Of a stretch of 64,000 nucleotides of DNA, positions 27,202 to 36,094 are shown piece after piece; position 1 is the stretch's first letter; every line of letters starts with the position of its first letter. Under the pieces are notes generated by a model. The model was given only the letters and a program-made list of their open reading frames with translations. It was not told where the DNA came from and ran no database searches. Position numbers and translations under genes: made by a program. Origin of the DNA: Thermosediminibacter oceani DSM 16646 (GTDB lineage: Bacteria; Bacillota; Thermosediminibacteria; Thermosediminibacterales; Thermosediminibacteraceae); the NCBI RefSeq assembly GCF_000144645.1, contig NC_014377.1:1550001-1614000 (forward strand). The letters are read 5' to 3'.

Positions 27202-27251
27202 CAGGATCACCTCCCGCCATAAATTTAAGGCCCTTTCAGGGCCATATTATG

Positions 27252-28136
27252 CTATCTTAGAAAATCCACCAGGGTGGGCTGGATTATGCGGGCGCCTACA
27301 GCCAGTGATGCTCTATATACGTTTTCCTCCATTTTCAGGTCCATTATGAGTTTTGCCACATCGACGTCTTCCGTCTTGGAAAGCAGTTCAGTATAATCGA
27401 TGTTGTTGTATTCCAGTCTGGTCTTTGTGGCTTCCAGCCTGTTTATCCTGGCGCCTATTTGCGAGCGGTATTTTAAGACTGTGTCTATGGCATTGTCCAG
27501 TTGATCAAGCCTTCCAGATAAACTTGCAGAATCGTTGTTCAGCAGGTCCTGCTCGATGTCTTCTACGGTCAGAAATATATCCGTGAAAACATCGTTACCC
27601 ATTACATTCACCTGAATGCTATTGGACCTTCCGATGTTGTAGTCCACCGTCTCGCTCGTCGCAACTGAAGGTTTTATCTTACCATCCATTGCATCTATAT
27701 AAAACGGAGCCTGATCGGTGTGATAACCGTTAAACAAATACTTTTTGTTATGGCTCGCATTGGCTTCCTGCAGCAGCTGGTGTTTTAGCTGGGTTATCTC
27801 ATCCAGCACCATTTCTCGTTCCTCGGCAGAGAGGGTATCGTTGGCCGCATATACGGTGAGCTCCCTTATTCGCTGTAGAATCTCCCCCGTATTGGCCAGG
27901 GCGGTTTCGGTGCTTTTAAGCCAGGTTATAGCATCCTCGGTGTTTTTGGTGTACTGCTCTACGGTTAAGAGGGTATCGCGAAGTCTCATGGCGAGCGTGG
28001 CTGAGACCGGATCGTCGGAAGGCAGCCGTACTTTTTTGCCTGAAGCCAGCATGTCTTCCTTTTTACCGAGCCTTCTCAGGTTTTGAGACAGGTTTCTTAT
28101 AAATGCTTCGGTTATCATACTCTGGGTTACCCGCAT
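27252..28136 (-). CDS. flgL: Flagellar hook-associated protein 3 FlgL
   Basis: A 294-residue flagellin-like junction protein: MRVTQSMITEAFIRNLSQNL at the N-terminus, LPSDDPVSATLAMRLRDTL in the D1 helix, and a C-terminal helix ending IIQPTLVDFLR. It joins the hook to the filament together with FlgK. It starts 8 bases after the flgK stop. Confidence 0.94.
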   Translation of the reverse strand: MRVTQSMITEAFIRNLSQNLRRLGKKEDMLASGKKVRLPSDDPVSATLAMRLRDTLLTVEQYTKNTEDAITWLKSTETALANTGEILQRIRELTVYAANDTLSAEEREMVLDEITQLKHQLLQEANASHNKKYLFNGYHTDQAPFYIDAMDGKIKPSVATSETVDYNIGRSNSIQVNVMGNDVFTDIFLTVEDIEQDLLNNDSASLSGRLDQLDNAIDTVLKYRSQIGARINRLEATKTRLEYNNIDYTELLSKTEDVDVAKLIMDLKMEENVYRASLAVGARIIQPTLVDFLR

Positions 28137-28144
28137 TTACATCC

Positions 28145-29542
28145 CTACCTTCCGGTTATTCCCATACGGCTCACAATAGTGTCCAGCATTTCGTCGATGG
28201 CCGTTATCATTCTGGCCGCCGCATTGTAGGCGTGCTGGTACATGATCATTCTGCTCATTTCCTCATCCAGCGAGACCGATGACACGGCTTTCCTCTGCTC
28301 ATCCAGCTGGCTCACCATGAACTCCTGGCTCTCCGTCATGCGTATGGATTGCTGGGAATCGATCCCCAGCCTTGCAATCAGGGACCCGTAGTATTCGTCC
28401 AGCGTGCCACCCAGCGTGGTCAGTTTCATATACTTTAGATCAGCCAGCTTAAGTGCGTTGCGGTTATCGCCGGGAACCGCATCCGGGTCTTGAGCGGCTG
28501 CGATCTTTTTAACATCATTCAGTATGCTTTGATTTACCGAGAGGATGCTGCCCGAAAGGGAATTATTATATATGAAGAAGTCTTCTCCTGGATCTCCCAT
28601 TAGGTCGTAGCCGCTTTTATGAATTTTGTTGAACTCCCCCGCCAGGGTTTGGGCAAAGGTCTTGATGGAATCAAGGTATGTTTTGACTTTTTGATCCCTC
28701 AGTTCAAGCAAACCTTTCAGTTCACCCTTCGCTATGTTTACCGGAGTGTTATAAACCTGCCATTTGATGTCCGCCCCGTCGAAGGACATTACTTCGTAGT
28801 CGCTGCCCTTCACCAGGATGGCGCCTCCCACGTTAACCGTAAAGACGCCGTTCTCATCCTCGTATGTGTTTATGTTAACCAGTTTCGACAGGTCGTCCAG
28901 CAGCACGTCGCGCTTGTCCCTCAGGTCGCTGGCGGTGATTCCGGTTATTTCCATCTGCTGTATCTGGGCGTTCAAGTCCGCTATCTGGCGCGCCAGGGTG
29001 TTGACTTCGTCTACCTTTACCGAAATCCTGAAGTTTATATCATCTAGTATTTCCGTGAGTTTGGTGGCCACGTGGTTCACGGTGTCGGCAAGGGTTACCG
29101 CTCTCTCCTTTACCGTTTCCCTTATTTCTATGGCCTCGGGATTTTTGGAAAGTTCCTCCAGCGCCTGCCAGAACTGGGTCAGCACCGAAGAAACGCCTAT
29201 ATCGGAAGGTTCGTTGAACACCGCCTCCACCTGCCGGAGTATATCGGTCTGGACCGACCACTGGCCGAGAGACGAGTTCTCGTCCCTGTACTGCATATCG
29301 GCAAAAGCATCCCTTATCCTGACGATATCGGCCACCCGGACCCCGGTCCCGGCCTGGACCGCTCCGGCAGCGGTATACATGCCGGCCCACGGCTTCGTAT
29401 AGGTGGCCTCCATTACCGGTCGCTGCCTGGAGTATCCGGGCGTGTTAGCGTTGGCCACGTTATGGGATACGTTTTCCTGGGCCCTCTGCTGGGCAAAGAG
29501 CGCCCTTTTTGCGATTTCAATGCCGAAAAAGCTGGAATACAA
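28145..29542 (-). CDS. flgK: Flagellar hook-associated protein 1 FlgK
   Basis: A 465-residue protein with the flagellar rod/hook N-terminal motif FGIEIAKRALFAQQRAQENV followed by ANTPGYSRQRP, and the C-terminal flg_bbr block SLDEEMSRMIMYQHAYNAAARMITAIDEMLDTI. It connects hook and filament. Length is normal for Firmicutes. It is followed closely by flgL. Confidence 0.95.
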   Translation of the reverse strand: MYSSFFGIEIAKRALFAQQRAQENVSHNVANANTPGYSRQRPVMEATYTKPWAGMYTAAGAVQAGTGVRVADIVRIRDAFADMQYRDENSSLGQWSVQTDILRQVEAVFNEPSDIGVSSVLTQFWQALEELSKNPEAIEIRETVKERAVTLADTVNHVATKLTEILDDINFRISVKVDEVNTLARQIADLNAQIQQMEITGITASDLRDKRDVLLDDLSKLVNINTYEDENGVFTVNVGGAILVKGSDYEVMSFDGADIKWQVYNTPVNIAKGELKGLLELRDQKVKTYLDSIKTFAQTLAGEFNKIHKSGYDLMGDPGEDFFIYNNSLSGSILSVNQSILNDVKKIAAAQDPDAVPGDNRNALKLADLKYMKLTTLGGTLDEYYGSLIARLGIDSQQSIRMTESQEFMVSQLDEQRKAVSSVSLDEEMSRMIMYQHAYNAAARMITAIDEMLDTIVSRMGITGR

Positions 29543-29560
29543 AATAGTTCACCGTCCCGT

Positions 29561-30046
29561 CTACGCTCTTTTGTCGATAAGCCTTATGGTCTCCTTTTCC
29601 GCGGTTTTGCCATCGGCGCCGTAGCCGGTAGCCTCTTTGCCGACCCCGGCTATGATTTCAATAGAGTAATTGATGTATTCAAGAGCTCTTTGAATGAGCT
29701 TTTCGTTGATTTGATTCCTGTCGCGAAGTTTTGCGAGAACTTCGATAAGTTCTCCGGATATCCTTCCGAGTTCCATCTTTATATTATCCGGGAGTTTCTC
29801 CTCCAACCGGCTGACGGTAATTTCTCCGCCGGCGATCACCGCGACTATTTTTATCCTCTCCTCTTCTATTCTGCCGAGCCTTACTATCAATTCCTGTTCT
29901 ATTTCCGTTATCTCCCCTAGGGTTTTTACATCACCTTTGACCAGGATATCTGTTTTCTTTTCCGAAAGCCCTAGCAGCTCCTCATAGATTTCCAGCTGTC
30001 TTTTTAGATTTTCAACAAGTTCATTTGCAGCCCCCAAAAAGTTCAT
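29561..30046 (-). CDS. flgN: FlgN-family export chaperone
   Basis: A 161-residue all-helical protein, NELVENLKRQLEIYEELLGLSEKKTDILVKGDVKTLGEI, with the FlgN pattern. FlgN escorts FlgK and FlgL to the export apparatus. The position between flgM and flgK is the standard one. Confidence 0.88.
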   Translation of the reverse strand: MNFLGAANELVENLKRQLEIYEELLGLSEKKTDILVKGDVKTLGEITEIEQELIVRLGRIEEERIKIVAVIAGGEITVSRLEEKLPDNIKMELGRISGELIEVLAKLRDRNQINEKLIQRALEYINYSIEIIAGVGKEATGYGADGKTAEKETIRLIDKRA

Positions 30047-30059
30047 ACAAAAGCCCCCG

Positions 30060-30356
30060 TTATATCAATTTTCCCCCCAGAAAATCCTCGACCATTTTTT
30101 CGGCTATGAGCCTTCCCTCGATATTGTAGGTGCCCTTTTCAATCCTCTCCTTGAGCTCTGCAACCTTTTCCGTCCTTATTTCTCCGGTCTTTGAGGCAAG
30201 TTCTAAAGCTCTTTTTATTTCTACGGCATCGGAGGAAAGGCTGAGCCTGTCGGTCAAATACCTACCGGACTTTTTTTCTGATTTTCTCTCTATCTCTCTT
30301 GCAGCGGTTTCGTAGAGTTTTATGATACCCTGAAGGCCCGTCCGGTTTATATTCAC
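30060..30356 (-). CDS. flgM: Anti-sigma-28 factor FlgM
   Basis: 98 residues: MNINRTGLQGIIKLYETA at the start and VAELKERIEKGTYNIEGRLIAEKMV in the C-terminal helix that binds sigma-28. It holds the flagellar sigma factor until hook completion, then leaves through the export channel. The frame extends back to 30425, but the GTG at 30356 with AGGGG upstream gives the normal family length and start, so I prefer it. It should control the hag promoter at 15263-15290. Confidence 0.85.
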   Translation of the reverse strand: MNINRTGLQGIIKLYETAAREIERKSEKKSGRYLTDRLSLSSDAVEIKRALELASKTGEIRTEKVAELKERIEKGTYNIEGRLIAEKMVEDFLGGKLI

Positions 30357-30491
30357 GGTATATTCCCCTTTCGCGTAACTTCTATATAATTTATCGCATA
30401 AAAAAAGCGCGCGAATGAGGCGCATATCCGGCGGTTTGCCGCAAATATCTTAAAATTAATCCGAAATTCTTTGTTTTTTGCCCGCGTTTCT

Positions 30492-30905
30492 CTAAATTTT
30501 TTGCTTTTGGTAACGGCTGAGGTGTATCCTGCCCTTCATGTCCCCACTTTGATTCAGGGGAGTTTTGCCGATGCCGAACTTTCTCTTCATCTCTCCGGCG
30601 CACTTTTCACAGACCCGTCCGGTGAGAATTGGAGAACCGCACATTTCGCAATGGAGCAGTATGTTCGCGTTTTCCCTTTTGAGGATCAGCCGCCCTTCCC
30701 TTAAAAATTCCAGTATCTTCTTGGTAGAAACCCCGGTTTTTTCGGAAATTTCTTCCATAGTGGCACCCGGAACTTCATACAGGTAATCCTTTACCTTTCG
30801 GAATTCCTCCTCCTCTTTGGCCGCGCATTCCGAGCAGAGGTTCCTGGTCACGAAAACAAATACTTTACCGCACACCGGACAGTTCCTGATTTCCACTCCA
30901 TTCAC
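30492..30905 (-). CDS. yvyF: YvyF-family flagellar operon protein
   Basis: A 137-residue protein with two zinc-knuckle pairs (CPVCGKVF...CSEC and CEMCGSP...CEKC) around an HTH-like segment GATMEEISEKTGVSTKKILEFLREGRL. This is the TIGR03826 family that sits between comFC and flgM in Bacillus. The fold suggests DNA or RNA binding, but no function is established. It starts 9 bases after comFC. Confidence 0.85.
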   Translation of the reverse strand: MNGVEIRNCPVCGKVFVFVTRNLCSECAAKEEEEFRKVKDYLYEVPGATMEEISEKTGVSTKKILEFLREGRLILKRENANILLHCEMCGSPILTGRVCEKCAGEMKRKFGIGKTPLNQSGDMKGRIHLSRYQKQKI

Positions 30906-30914
30906 CTCCAGTAA

Positions 30915-31637
30915 TCACCCTCTTGCAGCGGTCAGTACGTAAACACCGGAAGCCCCGGCTTGAAGCAGGGCCTTTGAGCATTCATCGGCCGTGCTCCCCG
31001 TAGTATAGACGTCATCGATGAGAAGCAGGGTCTTTTCTTTTATCGCAGAGCCGTCTTTTACCGCAAAAGCTCCGGCTACATTGGTTTCTCTGGAGCTTTT
31101 CTCTAAAAAGGTCTGGTGTTCGGTCGGCCTTGCCCTGATGAGGCCTTTGAAAACAGGTATACCGGTCTTGCTGCTGATCACATCAGCAAGCAGCAGGGAC
31201 TGATTGAACCCCCTCTCTCGCTCCCTTTTCGGGTGCAGGGGGACGGGTGCCAGGTAGTCGAAGGAAGGCCAGTTCTGTCTTTCGAGAGCCTCGAGCATTT
31301 TTAGGCCTAATAAGTAGCTCAGGCGGCGCTCTCCCCGGTACTTGTAAAGGTGTATAACCTGTTTTAAAACGCCCCGGTAAACGCCCCAGGCTCTTGCCCC
31401 CACAAAATAGCGGTTTTTATCGCTACAGTCGGCGCATACCGCATTTTCGCAATAAAGCGGCCGGCCGCATTTTAAGCAAAACGGCTGGCTTATCGGCTCC
31501 ATCCTATCCCTGCACGAACCGCAGAGCAGGCGCTCACCCTGCGGCAGCCTGGAGCCGCACACAGCGCAAAAGGGGCTTTCAGGGAAAAGGGCATCCAGTA
31601 AAAAGCCGGTAATTTTTTTGATTCCAACGTACAGCAT
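30915..31637 (-). CDS. comFC: ComF-family phosphoribosyltransferase-like protein (ComFC)
   Basis: A 240-residue protein. An N-terminal zinc finger (CAVCGSRLPQGERLLCGSC, CLKCGRPLYCENAVCADC) precedes a PRTase domain with the PRPP loop LLIDDVYTTGSTADECS. ComFC takes part in DNA uptake in naturally competent bacteria; the exact reaction is unknown. comFA was not seen next to it. It is the first gene of the run that continues into yvyF and flgM. Confidence 0.9.
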   Translation of the reverse strand: MLYVGIKKITGFLLDALFPESPFCAVCGSRLPQGERLLCGSCRDRMEPISQPFCLKCGRPLYCENAVCADCSDKNRYFVGARAWGVYRGVLKQVIHLYKYRGERRLSYLLGLKMLEALERQNWPSFDYLAPVPLHPKRERERGFNQSLLLADVISSKTGIPVFKGLIRARPTEHQTFLEKSSRETNVAGAFAVKDGSAIKEKTLLLIDDVYTTGSTADECSKALLQAGASGVYVLTAARG

Positions 31638-32021
31638 AAATTTTTTATACCTTTATAAAAATTTTCATTCAAGATATACTTCGACAGATTTCTATTTTTC
31701 TCCTGCCTGACGAGGCAAAAATTACCTCGGGGTTTCACTTTTGCACCACGGCTCATATTATTTAGTAGGTTGCCTTTATCAAGAAAGCAGGTATTTTTAT
31801 GGGCGACGAAATATTGAAAATACAGGAACTTTTGAATCAAGACTTTTTCCAAAAAATCAATATTAAGAGCAGTTCCGGCAATCCCTTAACCCTGATCCTA
31901 CCGCTGATTACGTTTTGCTTTTGTTGTAGAGTTTAGACCCGAGAATTCGGATGAATTTTCCAGATTTAAAATTATCATTATCCAAGCAATAGGGTCAATT
32001 TCAGCGTGGAGTTTAAAATTT
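31638..32021. other. Intergenic region without a supported gene
   Basis: Nearly 400 bases between hpf and comFC. A 45-codon plus-strand frame (31799-31936) and an overlap-prone minus-strand frame exist, but neither has a ribosome site or recognisable sequence. The promoter for comFC is presumably here; I could not pick one with confidence. Confidence 0.5.
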
Positions 32022-32047
32022 AAAAAAGCCTACCCGACAGGTAGGCT
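32022..32047 (-). terminator. Terminator of hpf
   Basis: AGCCTACC (32027-32034) pairs with GGTAGGCT (32040-32047), loop CGACA. On the minus strand it is followed by TTTTTT, and the hairpin includes the hpf stop codon. Confidence 0.9.
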
Positions 32048-32588
32048 AGAGCATTTCGGGGACTATCAGGCCGTAATCCCCGTCTTTTCTCTTGTAAACA
32101 ACGTTTATTTCATCGGTTTCAGCATTGACGAAAACAAAGAAATCGTGCCCGAGGAGGTCCATCTGCAGTACCGCTTCGTCTACGCTCATCGGCTTTACTG
32201 CAAATCTTTTAACCTTGACGATCCTCGGCTCATTTTCTTCGGGGATTTCGCTCTCGACCACAGCGTCGTTTTTGTTGGAATTCTTCCTCAGGGCTTTTGT
32301 GAGCTTTGTCTTGTATTTTTCAATTTGTCTGTTCAGTTTATCAACAACCAGGTCTATGGAAGAATACATGTCCTGGGTTTCTTCTTCGCCTCTAAGTATT
32401 ATATCGTTTACTGGTATCGTAACTTCTACGATATGCCTGTCTTTTTCTACGTGAAGCGTCACCTGTGCCTCCAGGTTGTCGTTATTTAAATGATTGAAAT
32501 GCCTGCCCAATTTTCCTATCTTCTTTTCCGCGTATTCTCTCAGAGCCGGAGTCACTTCAAAATTCTTGCCGCTTACCGTTACTTTCAT
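32046..32588 (-). CDS. hpf: Long ribosome hibernation promoting factor
   Basis: 180 residues. The N-terminal S30AE domain (MKVTVSGKNFEVTPALREYAEKKIGKL) sits in the mRNA/tRNA channel; a linker is followed by the C-terminal dimerisation domain (IVKVKRFAVKPMSVDEAVLQMDLLGHDFFVF). Long HPF alone joins ribosomes into 100S dimers in resting cells. The length is that of the long form typical of Firmicutes. Confidence 0.95.
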   Translation of the reverse strand: MKVTVSGKNFEVTPALREYAEKKIGKLGRHFNHLNNDNLEAQVTLHVEKDRHIVEVTIPVNDIILRGEEETQDMYSSIDLVVDKLNRQIEKYKTKLTKALRKNSNKNDAVVESEIPEENEPRIVKVKRFAVKPMSVDEAVLQMDLLGHDFFVFVNAETDEINVVYKRKDGDYGLIVPEML

Positions 32589-32680
32589 AACAGATGCTCC
32601 CCTCTGTTTTTAATATTCTGTAATTATAATTATAACAGCAATCTCTATCAAAATCCACCGGGTATTCCCCCTATTTTCCG

Positions 32681-34336
32681 CTATCCCACCCTAAAGCAGC
32701 TGCTGCCAACGAATTCGCGGATTATTGATGTGGCCGGTATTTCCCATTCGTCTTCCAGAGGTTCAAAGTACTCCAGCAATTTCAGAAGATGCCCGGCCGT
32801 CACGTATTCCGGATGCTCGGGTTTGATCTCTCTGAGCAAGGGCTCGGCGTATTTTTTCAATACCGCAAACTCATATACCAGGGCCGAGTTAAACATTACG
32901 TCTGCTTCCTCCTGAAACGAGAAAATATGCTTTCGGGCTCCCTTTTGAACCGAAGGCCACATGGCTATGGTCATCCTGGCGTCGGCCCCGCGGGTGCGGC
33001 TGTCCCGGACGATGCGCCTGAGGAGCCTTGTATCTGTGGTTGAGATATAGTTATGATTGTCTATAGAAAGCTGCGTAAGGGCACTCACGTAAATTTTGAA
33101 TTTATCCTCTTTCGGGATGGCAAAAGTGAGTTTCTCGTTGAGGGCATGTATGCCTTCAACCAGGATGGGCTGATCCTTGTCGATCTTGACTGGAAACTTT
33201 TGAAATTCCCTCTTTCCAGTAATGAAATTGTATTTGGGCAGGTATACCTCCTTGCCCTGTATTAAGGCAGCGAGGTGCTGATTGAAAAGTTTCAGATCTA
33301 TAGCTTCCAGAGCTTCGAAATCGGGCTTTCCATCGCTGTCCAGCGGCGTTTTGTCCCGGTCAACGAAATAATCGTCCAGGGATATGGATACGGGCCTTAA
33401 TCCGTTTACCCTGAGCTGTACCATCAACCTCTGTGCGAAGGTGGTCTTGCCGGACGACGATGGACCGGCGATCAGTATAACCCTGAGCATATCCCTGTTT
33501 TCGGAAATGGTGTCGGCAATCTGGGCAATCTTCTTTTCGTGGAGAGCTTCGGCTATCCTTATAATTTCCCCGGCCCGGCCGGAGGTAATGTAATCGTTCA
33601 ACGCTCCGGCGTCGGCGACTCCCAGGATATGGGCCCAGCGCTCGGATTCCCTGATTACCTTAAACAGCTTGGGCTGTTCCTTAAAGGTAGGCAGTTCGGT
33701 CGGGTTTTCCGGACGAGGATGCTGCAGGATGATGCCCGGCAGGTAAAACTTCAGCTTGAACCACTGGACGTAACCGGTGGACGGCAGTAGATAGCCGGGA
33801 AAAAAGCCTTTCAAACCGTCGAGTTCATATACATCTACATAATCTTTTTTTACATATTTCAACACTCTTACCTTGTCGTCCCATCCCATTTTCTTGAACT
33901 CGATTGCCGCATCTTCGACGGCCATCCTTCTTTTAACTATAGGTATATCCTTATCGACCAGTTCCCGCATCCTCTTTTCTATCGATTCCACATCATCTTC
34001 ACCGATGGGTTCCTTCCAGTACACTTCACAGTATATTCCATCGCCTATGGAGTGCTCCACGTGCACCCGGCTGCCCGGCAGAACATCGCCGCATGCCTTT
34101 ATAAAAATAAAAACGAGGGTCCTCAAGTAAATCCTCATGCCGATCTCGGTAGAAAGATCCAGAAATTCTATATCCGCATCGCCGGTAAGGGTGTGCTCAA
34201 GGTCGTAAACCCTGTTTCCCATGACGGCGGCAGCTACAGGCGATGAAAAGGCCGCCTGAACTTCCCGGGATATTTCAAGGAAAGTAACGGGACCCTCGTA
34301 AGACCTTTCTCCGATGCCTTTAATGAAAACCCTCAA
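32681..34336 (-). CDS. Nucleoside (uridine) kinase-like protein with TGS and ThrRS-like domains
   Basis: A 551-residue protein. The N-terminus has a TGS-like domain and a threonyl-tRNA-synthetase second-domain-like region (GSRVHVEHSIGDGIYCEVYW). The C-terminal half is a P-loop kinase with VILIAGPSSSGKTTFAQRLM and VSISLDDYFVDRDKTPLD, as in uridine kinases. Such fusions are common in Clostridia; the substrate is usually annotated as a nucleoside but is not proven. The gene lies alone, 92 bases upstream of hpf. Confidence 0.85.
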   Translation of the reverse strand: MRVFIKGIGERSYEGPVTFLEISREVQAAFSSPVAAAVMGNRVYDLEHTLTGDADIEFLDLSTEIGMRIYLRTLVFIFIKACGDVLPGSRVHVEHSIGDGIYCEVYWKEPIGEDDVESIEKRMRELVDKDIPIVKRRMAVEDAAIEFKKMGWDDKVRVLKYVKKDYVDVYELDGLKGFFPGYLLPSTGYVQWFKLKFYLPGIILQHPRPENPTELPTFKEQPKLFKVIRESERWAHILGVADAGALNDYITSGRAGEIIRIAEALHEKKIAQIADTISENRDMLRVILIAGPSSSGKTTFAQRLMVQLRVNGLRPVSISLDDYFVDRDKTPLDSDGKPDFEALEAIDLKLFNQHLAALIQGKEVYLPKYNFITGKREFQKFPVKIDKDQPILVEGIHALNEKLTFAIPKEDKFKIYVSALTQLSIDNHNYISTTDTRLLRRIVRDSRTRGADARMTIAMWPSVQKGARKHIFSFQEEADVMFNSALVYEFAVLKKYAEPLLREIKPEHPEYVTAGHLLKLLEYFEPLEDEWEIPATSIIREFVGSSCFRVG

Positions 34337-34426
34337 AATCAGTCACCCGCCCTTTGGGAAAATAAAAAAATTCCGTTATGATTATTATAACGTAACACCA
34401 GTCAAAAAATACCTGTACCGGAAGTT

Positions 34427-35278
34427 TTACCGGCTTGCTCCCCCGCCGCCGCTGGAGCCTCCTCCGAAACTACCACCTCCGCCGCCGAAACCTCCTCCAA
34501 AACCGCCGCCAAAGCCGCCACCGCCACCGAAACCTCCGCCAAATCCGCCTCCGCCGAAGGGACCCCAGAAAGGCCCGTGATCGTCGAAGGGCCACCGGCG
34601 CGCCGCTCTTCTACCTCTGTTTATAACCATAATCGCAGCAATAATAAATACTATAATAGCAAGGATCAGATCAAAAGGTATGCCCTCTTCCCGGACATAA
34701 TCGGAGAGGCCGGAAAGCTCACCCTGTTCCAGATCGAGGGCATACTCCCGGGCGACTTCGGCTGAAACGGCCATGAAGGTATCCGCTATACCTCTGGAGA
34801 ATTCCCCTTTTTCAAAAGCGGGCAGTGCATAGGTGTCGAGGATCCATCCGGCCTTCCCATCGGTTATCGCCCCTTCAAGGCCGTAACCCACCTCTATGCG
34901 AATCCGGCCGCTCCTTCCGGCCAGCAGGTTCTCCTTGTTCACCAGGATGAGGACTCCGTTGTTCTTTTCCCTGTCTCCTATGCCCCAGCTCCTGAAAAGG
35001 GTCAGGGCATAGTCTTCTATCGTCCTGCCTGCCAGGTCGTTCACCGTCACAACTACCACCTGAGCCCCGCTCTTATCGTCTATAACTTTCGCCACTTCCC
35101 TCATCTTTGCCTCATCGGCTTCGTCTATAAGGCCGGCGTAGTCGTAGACGTAAAAAAGTTCCGAAGGCCGGGCGGGAACGGGCTCGGCAGCGTGGACGGC
35201 CGGTAAAAATCCCGCAAGACACATTACGGCGGTTAAAACCACAAAAAGAAGTGTTAAAATGGATTTTTTAATATCCAT
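34427..35278 (-). CDS. TPM-domain membrane protein (YgcG family)
   Basis: 283 residues: signal peptide (LLFVVLTAVMCLAGFLPAVHA), a TPM domain (YVYDYAGLIDEADEAKMREV, then DDKSGAQVVVVTVNDLAGRTIEDYALTLFRSWGIG), one transmembrane helix (FDLILAIIVFIIAAIMVI) and a glycine/phenylalanine-rich tail of about 55 residues ending GGSSGGGGASR. TPM proteins are extracytoplasmic and are often paired with LemA, as here (2 bases apart). Function unknown, possibly in envelope maintenance. Confidence 0.88.
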   Translation of the reverse strand: MDIKKSILTLLFVVLTAVMCLAGFLPAVHAAEPVPARPSELFYVYDYAGLIDEADEAKMREVAKVIDDKSGAQVVVVTVNDLAGRTIEDYALTLFRSWGIGDREKNNGVLILVNKENLLAGRSGRIRIEVGYGLEGAITDGKAGWILDTYALPAFEKGEFSRGIADTFMAVSAEVAREYALDLEQGELSGLSDYVREEGIPFDLILAIIVFIIAAIMVINRGRRAARRWPFDDHGPFWGPFGGGGFGGGFGGGGGFGGGFGGGFGGGGGSFGGGSSGGGGASR

Positions 35279-35280
35279 TT

Positions 35281-35865
35281 TTATTGGTCTCCTTTTTTAT
35301 CAAAGTCCACCTTCGGTGCCTCTTTGGCCCCCTCTTCTGCTTTAAAGTATTCTTTTTTATCAAAACCCATAAGTCTTGCAATGATGACCGTCGGGAAGCT
35401 GCGTATTTTGCTGTTGTACCTCTGGACGGCGTTGTTATAGTCCATTCTGGCCACGGCTATGCGGTTCTCGGTGCCCACCAGCTCGTCGGACAGCTGTCTG
35501 AAGTTGGCGTCGGCTTTCAAATTAGGATAGTTCTCCACGATGGCCAGCAAACGCGATAGGGCGCTGGAAAGCTCTGCCTCGGCCTGAGCCTTTTCCACCA
35601 CGGAACCGGCGCTAATGAGTTTTTCGCGGGCCCTGGTGACCTCTGTGAATATCTCCTGCTCGTGAGCCGCGTAACCCTTTACCGTTTCCACCAGATTGGG
35701 AATAAGGTCGGCTCTTCTCTGGAGCTGGTTTTCCACCTGGCTCCACTTGCCGTTTACGTCTTCCTCCGCGGCCACAAGGCCGTTGTAGCCGCCCAGGACA
35801 TATGCTACAAGCATCACGAGTATTACGGCAATGGCCACCAACGTTGTCGTGGCTTTATACTTCAA
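35281..35865 (-). CDS. LemA family protein
   Basis: 194 residues with one N-terminal membrane helix (TTLVAIAVILVMLVAYVLG) and the LemA blocks VNGKWSQVENQLQRRADLIPNLVETVKGY and AVQRYNSKIRSFPTVIIARLMGF. LemA proteins have a short outside N-terminus and a long helical intracellular or extracellular body; role not established. It forms a two-gene operon with the TPM protein. Confidence 0.92.
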   Translation of the reverse strand: MKYKATTTLVAIAVILVMLVAYVLGGYNGLVAAEEDVNGKWSQVENQLQRRADLIPNLVETVKGYAAHEQEIFTEVTRAREKLISAGSVVEKAQAEAELSSALSRLLAIVENYPNLKADANFRQLSDELVGTENRIAVARMDYNNAVQRYNSKIRSFPTVIIARLMGFDKKEYFKAEEGAKEAPKVDFDKKGDQ

Positions 35866-35951
35866 AAAAGACCCCTCCTATTATCATTTTCTTTATATTA
35901 TAACATTAATTTGCCTCCATTGCATTTTGCAAATTATACTTGACAAAAATA

Positions 35952-35980
35952 TTGACATTTTCAATTAATCGAATTAAAAT
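35952..35980 (+). promoter_or_regulatory. SigA-type promoter of the TAXI-TRAP operon
   Basis: TTGACA (35952-35957) and TAAAAT (35975-35980) with a 17-base spacer. The start would be near 35987, giving a leader of about 105 bases before the lipoprotein ATG. Confidence 0.75.
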
Positions 35981-35984
35981 CAAT

Positions 35985-36000
35985 TGTATACATGTATGCA
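35985..36000 (+). promoter_or_regulatory. Near-palindromic operator at the TAXI-TRAP start site
   Basis: TGTATACATGTATGCA reads almost the same on both strands (14/16). It covers the predicted transcription start, so a bound protein would block it. TGTATACA half-sites are typical of GntR-family repressors; no repressor gene is in the window. Confidence 0.45.
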
Positions 36001-36094
36001 TTTTAGTGGGGTTTTTTTAGAAAATAGTATATTTAGAGTTACTTGTAAATTAAAATTAGAATAGAATTAATTAACAAAAAAAGGAGGCCTGAAT

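Noticed and set aside
31799-31936. Small 45-codon plus-strand gene between hpf and comFC
   Set aside because: No ribosome site, no recognisable sequence, and all neighbours are on the other strand.
34314-34580. Proline-rich plus-strand frame
   Set aside because: It is the antisense reading of the glycine-rich tail of the TPM protein, with no ribosome site.
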